A stretch of 64,000 nt of DNA from an uncultured Roseivirga sp. (GTDB taxonomy: Bacteria; Bacteroidota; Bacteroidia; Cytophagales; Cyclobacteriaceae): contig CANLOY010000007.1 in assembly GCA_947493005.1 (NCBI GenBank), forward strand, positions 62,001 through 126,000, given 5' to 3'. Below, one piece after another: positions 1 through 6,680 of the stretch (its first letter is position 1; each line of letters opens with the position of its first letter). A program made the translations under genes and the position numbers. The notes beneath the pieces are model-generated. The model was not told the origin of the DNA. It searched no databases and was given only the letters and a program-made list of their open reading frames with translations.

Positions 1-627
1 TACCCATCCAATCAGAATAGAGTCCAGATTACTGAAGTGGGTTGGCACCATCACAATTGTACCTTTTCTAGCCAACTCTCTTAATTGGTCAATTTCTCCG
101 GTGATATTTATTTTGTCTTGCAGTGTAAACTGGGTACTGAATATTGACCAAAAACCTCTGGCTCGCGATGCGTTTAAAAGTCTTGCAAATCCAAAGGTTA
201 CAATCGAGCGAGTCATTCTGTAGCGCGACTTTTTAAAATTGCCAGCTATCTCATCTGCATACCGTAGAACAATTTCTTTGAGAATGTCATCAAGTTTTTC
301 GTTTTTCTCTTCGTCATCATCACTTTGAGAAATCTCAAGAAGCTTTTCCTGAACAATCCCTAAAAAAGCACTGTCGTCTTCAGGATCGACAGCCCAGGGG
401 TTTCTTTTGATTCTAAGTTTTTCTCGGAATACGGTTGTTTCAATTTCTTCGATAAGGGCTTCTCTCGTAGAAGCCAGGGCTTTAATTCGGGCAATACTTT
501 CCTCAGCCACTTCTTCGATGAACTCTTGCCTGGATCGGCTAAGGGCTACAACCGGCCACTCGTTGATTCCCCCGGGAACTACGGGGTCATATTTTTTCTT
601 GACGTAGTCTCTTGAAATTGATTCCAT
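1..627 (-). CDS. 1-acyl-glycerol-3-phosphate acyltransferase-like protein, C-terminus beyond window
   Basis: The reading frame opens with ATG at 627 and stays open to base 1, giving 209 codons without a stop, so the gene is cut by the window edge. The first 150 residues are charged and helical and fit no domain I know. The HX4D acyltransferase motif (HFSNLD, residues 197-202) follows and is preceded by a hydrophobic 'GTIVMVPT' strand. This motif is the catalytic signature of the PlsC/LPLAT family, which transfers acyl groups to lysophosphatidate or related lipids at the inner membrane. The long N-terminal extension before the motif is unusual for PlsC, which normally has it near residue 70, so the true substrate is uncertain. 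It starts 33 bp after the bioF-like gene on the same strand and is probably co-transcribed with it. Confidence 0.75.
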   Translation of the reverse strand, partial: MESISRDYVKKKYDPVVPGGINEWPVVALSRSRQEFIEEVAEESIARIKALASTREALIEEIETTVFREKLRIKRNPWAVDPEDDSAFLGIVQEKLLEISQSDDDEEKNEKLDDILKEIVLRYADEIAGNFKKSRYRMTRSIVTFGFARLLNASRARGFWSIFSTQFTLQDKINITGEIDQLRELARKGTIVMVPTHFSNLDSILIGWV

Positions 628-660
628 CCAAATGGGAAAAGATAGTTGTGAAAAAAAATG

Positions 661-1770
661 CTATCCTCTCGCTTTCTTTAACAAATCACAAATTAAAGCA
701 ATTTCTTCATCCGAGTTGTAGGTATGCAAACAAATGCGCAGTCTTTCGCTACCTTCTTTTACCGTAGGTGATAAGATGGGTCTCACGTCAAGGCCTTTTT
801 CTTGGAGTTCTGTAGCTAATTGACGAGTCTTTTTATTGCCTCCGATAATCACCGATTTTATGGGAGAAGGGCTTTGAAGGCCAGGTGTCATTCTGTTAAA
901 TGATTCTATTTTGCTCATTAAGTCCAGGCTCAGGCCTGGACGGTTTTTAAGATACTCGAATGCGCTTTGTATGGAGATGATTTCAAAAGGACTTGGAGCC
1001 GTTGTATAAATAAAGGGCCTTGAGTAATTAACAATGAATTGCTTTAAGGTTTGGCTTCCTGAAATTGATGCGCCATGGATTCCCATAGCCTTGCCGAAAG
1101 TATGAACAACAGCAAAAATCTGTTTTTGCAATTTGAGCTTTGAAACCAATCCTGCTCCATATTTTCCCCATATTCCTGTGCTATGTGCCTCATCTACTAC
1201 TACTCTCGCATTTTCTTGCGCAGCCATTTTGGTAATATCTTTTAACGGAGCAAAATCTCCATCCATTGAATACACCGACTCACAAACAATATAAACCTGT
1301 CCTTCAGCATCTTTCATTTTTCTTTCCAGATCATCCAGGTCATTGTGTTTGAATGGCAAGCGCTTGGCCATGCTTAACCTACTCCCATCCTTGATGCATG
1401 CGTGAGCATATTCATCATAAATAATTGTATCTCCACGTTGGGGTACGGATGAAAAGAAGGCGAGATTTGCCATGTAACCCGAGTTAAAAACTGTAGCCGA
1501 ATCATAACCGAATAGTTCAGAAAGCTGATCTTCACAAGCTTTAGTCAAAGTGTTGTTTCCGGTAAGTAGCCGAGAACCTGTAGATCCATTAGTGAGTTTA
1601 GATTTTTGGTAGGAAGCTAGTATCTGCTGCTTAAGCTCTTCTGACCTGGCTAGTCCCAGGTAGTCGTTCGAAGAAAAATCTACTAGACCTTTCTTATTGG
1701 ATAATACTCTGAGTCCACCTTGAGTTGTTCTTTTAGTCAGAAGTGATTCCAGTTTGCAATCTCTGTTCAT
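661..1770 (-). CDS. bioF: 8-amino-7-oxononanoate synthase-like PLP enzyme (alpha-oxoamine synthase)
   Basis: A 369-residue fold-type I PLP enzyme of the alpha-oxoamine synthase family, which condenses an amino acid with an acyl-CoA or acyl-ACP. Visible family marks are the substrate-side motif NGSTGSRLLTGN (residues 61-72), FNSGYMAN (95-102), the cofactor-ring Asp/His motif DEAHSTG (193-199) and the PLP-binding lysine K227 in the TFGK motif. Length and motif spelling fit BioF, the biotin-pathway enzyme using alanine and pimeloyl thioester, better than serine palmitoyltransferase. No other bio genes are in the window. Gliding Bacteroidota also use relatives of this family for sphingolipid or sulfonolipid bases, and an acyltransferase gene follows, so a lipid role is a real alternative. 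Confidence 0.7.
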   Translation of the reverse strand: MNRDCKLESLLTKRTTQGGLRVLSNKKGLVDFSSNDYLGLARSEELKQQILASYQKSKLTNGSTGSRLLTGNNTLTKACEDQLSELFGYDSATVFNSGYMANLAFFSSVPQRGDTIIYDEYAHACIKDGSRLSMAKRLPFKHNDLDDLERKMKDAEGQVYIVCESVYSMDGDFAPLKDITKMAAQENARVVVDEAHSTGIWGKYGAGLVSKLKLQKQIFAVVHTFGKAMGIHGASISGSQTLKQFIVNYSRPFIYTTAPSPFEIISIQSAFEYLKNRPGLSLDLMSKIESFNRMTPGLQSPSPIKSVIIGGNKKTRQLATELQEKGLDVRPILSPTVKEGSERLRICLHTYNSDEEIALICDLLKKARG

Positions 1771-1833
1771 TTATAAATTGATTGTGGCTAATACCGTAAA
1801 TTATTCTGATTTTTGCAGCCAATTCACAGGTAA

Positions 1834-2790
1834 ATGTATTCAAAAAGCCTTTCGCTTTTCCTTTTTCTATCCCTAGTCATTAACCTTCAGGCTCAGGAAA
1901 GTTATAAGAAGCATGAGTTCTCCTTTACTAATGACAATGATGTGTACTTACTCAAAGATAGTGACAAGTACTACTCCAATGGAATGATCCTGAATTATAG
2001 GTGGTCTCCAGCATCAAAATTTTTGATTGAGGGCGATTCTTCTAAAAGAGTTTTGGATTTAGAAGTGGCTCAGAAAATCTATACTCCACAAGATGTACTT
2101 TTCAGAAGTTTTGAAATATACGACCGCCCTTATGCGGGACTGTTGTATGCAGGTTTGAGTATGAGCCAGTTCAAGAACAAAACTTTAAGAACCTCAGCAG
2201 GTTTTAAACTTGGGGTTGTGGGCGATGCTTCAGGGGCACAGGAATTTCAGGAATGGTATCATAATGCAGTAGGTTTTGATTCGCCAAGAGGATGGAAATT
2301 TCAAATACCAAATGAAGTTGTTTTTAATTTTGACCTTGAACTGAATAAGCAATTTTTTCTGGTGCCAGATAAACTGGATGTGATATCCAGTAGTGAATTA
2401 TCATTTGGATCTACTTTTACTCATGTACTACAACGTTTTGATTTGAGAATTGGCAGGCTACAATGGCTAAGCCGTTCTTCGTTTAAGAATGCTTTGATTG
2501 GGAAAGGAAGTGAGAGTACCCCAAGGCATTTCTATTTTTTTCTTGGTTATGGGCTTCAGTATGTACTGCATAATATTACTATAGAGGGGTCAATTTGGAA
2601 TGATGATGCAATCCATACTGAGGATGCTTTGCCTTGGGTTCGCCACCTTCGATTGGGGTGGGCAGTAAATTCTCACAGAACAACTTTTAGAATGACATAC
2701 AACTGGAGGGGGCCTGAGGTAAGTGGTATCTCAAGGCATGCTTATATCAGTCTCGAACTATCACTTCGTTTCCCTCCGAGAAGGAATTGA
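1834..2790 (+). CDS. LpxR-family lipid A 3'-O-deacylase, outer membrane
   Basis: A 318-residue protein with a signal peptide (about residues 1-20, cut after LQA) and the alternating pattern of a beta-barrel. It carries the hallmarks of the LpxR (DUF2219) family: TNDND (32-36), YYSNG (46-50), DRPYAG (97-102), and a WYH...PRGW block (141-154). In LpxR of Salmonella the Asn/Asp of the first motif, a Ser/Thr, and the His of the WH block form the active site that removes the 3'-acyloxyacyl chain from lipid A. The matching residues appear intact here, so activity is plausible. It is transcribed divergently from the bioF-like gene, with a 63-bp gap. Assignment to the family is firm; the exact acyl position removed is inferred. 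Confidence 0.8.
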   Translation: MYSKSLSLFLFLSLVINLQAQESYKKHEFSFTNDNDVYLLKDSDKYYSNGMILNYRWSPASKFLIEGDSSKRVLDLEVAQKIYTPQDVLFRSFEIYDRPYAGLLYAGLSMSQFKNKTLRTSAGFKLGVVGDASGAQEFQEWYHNAVGFDSPRGWKFQIPNEVVFNFDLELNKQFFLVPDKLDVISSSELSFGSTFTHVLQRFDLRIGRLQWLSRSSFKNALIGKGSESTPRHFYFFLGYGLQYVLHNITIEGSIWNDDAIHTEDALPWVRHLRLGWAVNSHRTTFRMTYNWRGPEVSGISRHAYISLELSLRFPPRRN

Positions 2791-2831
2791 AAGGACAATA
2801 TTTAGTTGCTAATTCATTTGAATTTGCACTT

Positions 2832-2839
2832 TAGTTTTG
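2832..2839 (+). promoter_or_regulatory. candidate -7 promoter element for polyprenyl synthase gene
   Basis: TAGTTTTG matches the Bacteroidota -7 consensus TAnnTTTG and lies 42 bp before the start codon at 2882. A TTG trimer lies 23 bp upstream, a little farther than the usual spacing, so the -33 element is not convincing. Confidence 0.35.
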
Positions 2840-2881
2840 GTGTTGCTGCTTTACCTGTTAATATTGTAGCAATTAGTCTTA

Positions 2882-3856
2882 ATGGCACTCAAACTGAAAG
2901 AAATACAGGCCCCTGTAGCCTCTGAGATGGTCGAATTTGAGCATAAGTTCAGGTCGTTCATGAAGAGTAAGGTTTTCCTTTTGGATAAAATCACCAATTA
3001 CATTGTAAAACGTAAAGGGAAGCAGATGCGTCCTATGTTCGTTTTTCTATCATCTGGAGTGGTTGGTGGTATTACTGAAAGAACTCATCGCGGGGCTTCA
3101 TTGATAGAGCTTCTTCATACGGCTACTCTTGTGCATGACGATGTAGTTGACGACTCCAACATGAGAAGAGGTTTCTTTTCTATCAATGCGCTTTGGAAAA
3201 ATAAGATAGCAGTAATCGTTGGAGATTATTTGTTTTCACGAGGAATGCTCTTGTCCGTAGATAATGGCGATTTTGATTTGCTCAAGATTGTGTCTGAAGC
3301 GGTTAAGGAGATGAGTGAAGGGGAGTTGCTGCAAATGGCAAAAGCCAGAAGTCTGGATATTACGGAAGAACTTTATTACGAAGTGATCAGGCAAAAAACA
3401 GCTTCATTAATAGCATCTTGCTGCGCGGTTGGTGCTGCATGCGGGCAGGAAAATTCTGAGGTGGTAGCTAAAATGAAGGAATTCGGTTTGAATGTAGGTA
3501 TGGCTTTTCAGATCAAAGATGATTTGTTTGATTATGGCACCAGCGAAATAGGGAAGCCTTTGGGTATAGATATCAAAGAGAAGAAAATGACCTTGCCTCT
3601 TATTCACGTGCTTCAAAAGGCTTCATCATCTGAAAAAAGACGCATCAAACGCATTGTAAAGAGCAATAACCAAAACCAGAAAAAGGTTCAGGAAGTAATT
3701 GACTACGTGAAGGCTAATGGGGGGATTGAGTATGCGGAATCAGTGATGCAAGACTACTACAGGAAGTCTACAGAAATACTGAATACCTTCCCCGATTCCG
3801 AATATAAAACTGCTCTGGGGCAATTGGTTCAGTTTACAATCGAGAGGTCAAAATAA
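2882..3856 (+). CDS. trans-polyprenyl diphosphate synthase
   Basis: A 324-residue class I isoprenyl synthase that elongates farnesyl or geranyl diphosphate with isopentenyl diphosphate to make the long prenyl chain used for menaquinone. Both Asp-rich motifs are present: DDVVDD at residues 86-91 followed by MRRG, and KDDLFDYG near residue 213. The residues just before the first motif (HTATLVH) are small, as in medium- and long-chain synthases rather than FPP or GGPP synthases. The KGKQMRP block near residue 45 binds the IPP diphosphate. It stands alone between two short intergenic gaps; a weak hairpin follows. It could be called IspB-like, but chain length cannot be read from sequence alone. 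Confidence 0.88.
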   Translation: MALKLKEIQAPVASEMVEFEHKFRSFMKSKVFLLDKITNYIVKRKGKQMRPMFVFLSSGVVGGITERTHRGASLIELLHTATLVHDDVVDDSNMRRGFFSINALWKNKIAVIVGDYLFSRGMLLSVDNGDFDLLKIVSEAVKEMSEGELLQMAKARSLDITEELYYEVIRQKTASLIASCCAVGAACGQENSEVVAKMKEFGLNVGMAFQIKDDLFDYGTSEIGKPLGIDIKEKKMTLPLIHVLQKASSSEKRRIKRIVKSNNQNQKKVQEVIDYVKANGGIEYAESVMQDYYRKSTEILNTFPDSEYKTALGQLVQFTIERSK

Positions 3857-3882
3857 TACCAAGGATTTAATGTAAAGTAAAA

Positions 3883-3906
3883 CACCCACTACAGAGGTAA
3901 TGGGTG
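3883..3906. terminator. weak hairpin between convergent genes
   Basis: CACCCA (3883-3888) pairs with TGGGTG (3901-3906) around a 12-nt loop. It sits 27 bp after the polyprenyl synthase stop and 110 bp after the convergent lipoprotein gene's stop. There is no clean U-run directly after the stem, so termination is only a possibility. Confidence 0.35.
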
Positions 3907-4016
3907 CTTAGCTAGTTTTAGTAGTTTAGTTGTTTAAACTCAGTCTACTTTAATTCTACTTCTATATAACAACAAATGAACAAGAGGATAACCTTAGTTG
4001 GTTGGTGTATTTGAAA

Positions 4017-4577
4017 TTATTGATTGTAAAGAATTACAACCCATTTCCACTCTTCCTGTGCATTTTCTGAAGGTCTGTACAAAAACCTCCCGATTAGAAC
4101 ATCTGAATCAAGAAATATTCTTGTGACAGAAAGATTGCTGATGGCTTCCCACGTGTTTTCAAAGTTTTCCTGATACGGTCCCATGATATCTTCAATTGAA
4201 ACTGTGCCGGGAAGTACAATAGGGTCATCTAACTGAAAGAAATCAGAGTTTGTGAGAAGGTCTGGTGAAAAAATTTGTGAATCCCCGTTTTCGGAGAGTT
4301 CGGCATGCAAAAGTTCCAGATTGGTTGGTGTGTATGTCAGACTTACGCTTCCATTGGTGTTTCCAGAAGGCTCTTCAATGTTAACACTTACAGGCAATGC
4401 CCTGTAGTCAGAAGAGGCTTTGGCAACTGAAAAAGTAATACCTGATTCAAACTTATTGTCAGTGTAATCTATCAGATAAACTACAACAGAACTTTGTTCT
4501 TGAAGTTCTTCTTCAAGGGAGTCACATCCATAAAGGAATACAAGAAAGAATGTTATTAAGAAACTGGTTTTCTTCAT
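4017..4577 (-). CDS. hypothetical lipoprotein
   Basis: I do not recognise this 186-residue protein. It begins with MKKTSFLITFFLVFLYGC, a type II signal peptide with lipobox LYGC, so it should be a lipid-anchored envelope protein. The mature part starts with an acidic, Glu-rich stretch (DSLEEELQEQ) and then looks like a beta-rich domain with no repeated motif. I chose ATG at 4577; an in-frame TTG nine bases upstream at 4586 would only add three residues before the signal peptide. It is transcribed alone, convergent with the polyprenyl synthase gene and divergent from the cell wall cluster. An inverted repeat lies upstream at 4636-4684. Confidence 0.7.
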   Translation of the reverse strand: MKKTSFLITFFLVFLYGCDSLEEELQEQSSVVVYLIDYTDNKFESGITFSVAKASSDYRALPVSVNIEEPSGNTNGSVSLTYTPTNLELLHAELSENGDSQIFSPDLLTNSDFFQLDDPIVLPGTVSIEDIMGPYQENFENTWEAISNLSVTRIFLDSDVLIGRFLYRPSENAQEEWKWVVILYNQ

Positions 4578-4635
4578 GACAATCAACTGATAAAGTCCAT
4601 AAAGGCAAAAGGTGGATCAACCTTGCCTGCTTGCC

Positions 4636-4684
4636 TTAAGTCTATTTTCAATCACTGCAAAGATGCAAAAAGATATAGACTTAA
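4636..4684 (-). promoter_or_regulatory. inverted repeat flanking a possible promoter of the lipoprotein gene
   Basis: TTAAGTCTAT (4636-4645) and ATAGACTTAA (4675-4684) are perfect 10-bp inverted repeats 29 bp apart. Read on the minus strand, the spacer contains CATCTTTG (4658-4665), one mismatch from TAnnTTTG. The arms therefore bracket a possible core promoter about 80 bp before the lipoprotein start. Operator, hairpin or chance are all open. The rest of 4578-4868 holds no gene that I can see. Confidence 0.3.
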
Positions 4685-4868
4685 AAATTTCTACCACCAG
4701 CTACCACTTTCTCCCAATATTTAACTCATGTGATTTGATGGGAGTCTCATCTTCTTGTAACTCTTTGTTATTCATTTAGTTGTGATGGTTGTTTGTTTAT
4801 AGTGTTTACCTATCAAATTTTCACCCAGGGTTGTTTTTTAGGTTGGAATTCGTGATTTTTGGATCAAA

Positions 4869-4903
4869 GTGTGAAAAAGTGGAAAAGAGTGGGGTGATGT
4901 GGG
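4869..4903 (+). promoter_or_regulatory. four-copy MraZ box, 10-bp period
   Basis: Four GTGnn pentamers follow one another at exactly 10-bp intervals: GTGTG at 4869, GTGGA at 4879, GTGGG at 4889 and GTGGG at 4899. The first two are preceded by AAA, giving AAAGTGT and AAAGTGG. Known MraZ operators are short direct repeats (TGGG-type in E. coli, AAAGTG-type in Mycoplasma) spaced one helical turn apart. The array ends 9 bp before the -7 element and 35 bp before mraZ, where bound MraZ would control the whole cluster. The match in motif, spacing and position is strong; binding is inferred. Confidence 0.75.
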
Positions 4904-4912
4904 AACTTTTTC

Positions 4913-4920
4913 TATCTTTG
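4913..4920 (+). promoter_or_regulatory. -7 promoter element of the mraZ-ftsZ cluster
   Basis: TATCTTTG matches TAnnTTTG exactly and lies 18 bp before the mraZ ATG, so the leader would be only about 12-14 nt. No TTG is seen at the expected -33 position, where the MraZ boxes sit instead. Confidence 0.6.
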
Positions 4921-4938
4921 TCTTAATTCAGGTGTGTA

Positions 4939-5385
4939 ATGTCTTTTTTTACTGGGGAATATGACTGTAAGCTAGACGCAAAAGGAAGGTTGGCTTTGCC
5001 TGCGAAGGTGAAGGCTGCTCTGCCGGATGTGGCTGCTCAAGAGCTCGTTTTGAGACGGGGTTTTGAGTCGTGTCTTGTTTTGTATCCCATGATTGAGTAT
5101 AAAAAGATTATCAATCGTGTTCGGTCGTTGAGTGAATTCAATGAAGAGTATCGAAGATTTCAGCGTAGCTTTTTTAGAGGAAATGTCGAGGTGGAGTTAG
5201 ATAGTGCTGGGAGAATCAATATTCAGAAGCGTATGATGGAGTATGCAGATTTAACCAAGGAGGTTGTGCTAGTGGGATTGGGTAATAGGGTTGAAATCTG
5301 GAACCCAGACCTGTACGAAGAAAATCTCATCAATGATGCTTCAGAGTATTCTATGTTGGCCGAAAAATATTTGGCAGACGACTAA
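4939..5385 (+). CDS. mraZ: transcriptional regulator MraZ
   Basis: A 148-residue protein of the usual MraZ length with two SpoVT/AbrB-like halves: GEYDCKLDAKGRLALPAK near the N-terminus and VEVELDSAGRINIQKRM near residues 80-96. The DxxGR signature of each half (DAKGR, DSAGR) is intact. MraZ forms a ring that binds direct repeats before its own gene and regulates the division and cell wall cluster. It is the first gene of that cluster here, directly behind a four-copy repeat array that fits this role, and rsmH follows after 6 bp. Function as autoregulator is inferred from the family. Confidence 0.95.
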   Translation: MSFFTGEYDCKLDAKGRLALPAKVKAALPDVAAQELVLRRGFESCLVLYPMIEYKKIINRVRSLSEFNEEYRRFQRSFFRGNVEVELDSAGRINIQKRMMEYADLTKEVVLVGLGNRVEIWNPDLYEENLINDASEYSMLAEKYLADD

Positions 5386-5391
5386 AAAAGA

Positions 5392-6300
5392 ATGACTGAC
5401 TATCACGTGCCGGTAATGTTGCAGGAATGCATTGAAGGACTGGCAATCAAACCTGAAGGAATTTTTGTGGATGTGACTTTTGGAGGCGGAGGTCACTCCG
5501 GTGAAATACTAAAGTATTTGTCGGAAGATGGTAGGCTCTTGAGTTTCGATCAGGATGATGATGCTAAAGTAAATGCCTCAAAAATTAATAATCGTTCTTT
5601 CACATTTGTTCAAGCCAATTTCAGGCACTTGAGGCGCTATTTAAAGCTTCATGGTGTTGGTCAGGTAGATGGTGTTTTGGCGGATTTAGGTGTTTCATCG
5701 CATCAGATTGATGAGGTTTCTCGCGGTTTTTCTATACGTGGAGATGCTGAGTTGGATATGAGGATGGATAGAGGTGTTGAGTTGACTGCTAGAAAAGTAG
5801 TTAATGAATACGATGAAAAACAACTTCATAAGATTCTGGGAATCTACGGTGAGGTTAGGAATGCTAAATCTCTTGCTGCGGCAATCGTTTCAGAACGGTT
5901 TGCAGCATCGTTCAAGACAACTTTCGACTTGATTGCATTGCTTAAAAAGTTTGCGCCAAGAGGTAGGGAGAATAAGTACTATGCTCAGGTGTTTCAGGCA
6001 TTGCGAATAGAGGTTAATGATGAAATGGGTGCTCTCGAGGATTTTTTGAATCAGTCGGCAGAAGTGCTCAAGCCTGGAGGGAGGTTGGTAGTGATGAGCT
6101 ATCATTCTCTGGAGGATAGGATGGTGAAAAACTTCATTAACAAAGGAAAGGTCTTTGGAGATGTGGAGAAAGATTTTTTCGGAAACGAAATCAAGCCTTT
6201 TAAGGCTATTAATAGAAAACTAATACAACCGAATCAACAGGAATTAAAAGCTAACAGTAGGTCCAGGAGCGCCAAGCTTCGGGTTGCTGAGCGGATTTAA
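5392..6300 (+). CDS. rsmH: 16S rRNA (cytosine(1402)-N(4))-methyltransferase
   Basis: A 302-residue SAM-dependent methyltransferase of the MraW/RsmH family that modifies C1402 in the ribosomal P site. The N-terminal HVPVML motif, the SAM loop FVDVTFGGGGHSGEIL (about residues 24-39), LADLGVSSHQID with the family's DLGVSS core, and the late MSYHSLEDRMVK motif are all present. Length is normal. It lies 6 bp after mraZ and ends 2 bp before the FtsL-like gene, so it is clearly in the same operon. No irregularities were seen. Confidence 0.95.
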   Translation: MTDYHVPVMLQECIEGLAIKPEGIFVDVTFGGGGHSGEILKYLSEDGRLLSFDQDDDAKVNASKINNRSFTFVQANFRHLRRYLKLHGVGQVDGVLADLGVSSHQIDEVSRGFSIRGDAELDMRMDRGVELTARKVVNEYDEKQLHKILGIYGEVRNAKSLAAAIVSERFAASFKTTFDLIALLKKFAPRGRENKYYAQVFQALRIEVNDEMGALEDFLNQSAEVLKPGGRLVVMSYHSLEDRMVKNFINKGKVFGDVEKDFFGNEIKPFKAINRKLIQPNQQELKANSRSRSAKLRVAERI

Positions 6301-6302
6301 AG

Positions 6303-6680
6303 ATGGCTGAAAACAGATTTAGAGTCAAAGAAAACGAAAGGCCCCAGGGCAGAGGGTTCTTTGGCTTCCTGTCTGCAAAAATCAAGTTTGGTCAATCTTG
6401 GGATTCTGGCTTTCCTGTTAAATATCTCCCTAAGGTAATCTTCGTGGTTTTGTTGGGTGTGTTCTATGTGTGGAACAATCACTACTCTGAACGTTCAATG
6501 CGAACCATTGATCAGTTGGAGGACGAAGTAGAAGATTTAAGGGCAGATGTGACTACTCTGGAGGCAAATTACATGTTCAGTAGTAAGCAGTCAGAAGTTG
6601 CCAAGAAGGTAAAACAACTTGGTTTAGAAGAGAGTAAAGAACCGCCAGCAAAAATCATTGTAGAAGACGATGAATATTAA
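6303..6680 (+). CDS. ftsL: FtsL-like cell division membrane protein
   Basis: A 125-residue bitopic protein: a basic cytoplasmic N-terminus of about 40 residues, one membrane helix (about 43-60, YLPKVIFVVLLGVFYVW), then a periplasmic coiled coil (about 65-110) with regular leucine and acidic spacing. This is the architecture of FtsL, the divisome protein that pairs with FtsB and activates FtsI/FtsW. Sequence conservation in this family is low, so the name rests on architecture, length and position between rsmH and ftsI. It overlaps ftsI by 11 bp, which suggests translational coupling. Confidence 0.8.
   Translation: MAENRFRVKENERPQGRGFFGFLSAKIKFGQSWDSGFPVKYLPKVIFVVLLGVFYVWNNHYSERSMRTIDQLEDEVEDLRADVTTLEANYMFSSKQSEVAKKVKQLGLEESKEPPAKIIVEDDEY

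Noticed and set aside
407-607. Plus-strand reading frame of 66 residues
   Set aside because: It lies antisense to the acyltransferase frame, whose minus-strand translation contains the HX4D motif and stays open over 209 codons; the plus frame shows no domain.
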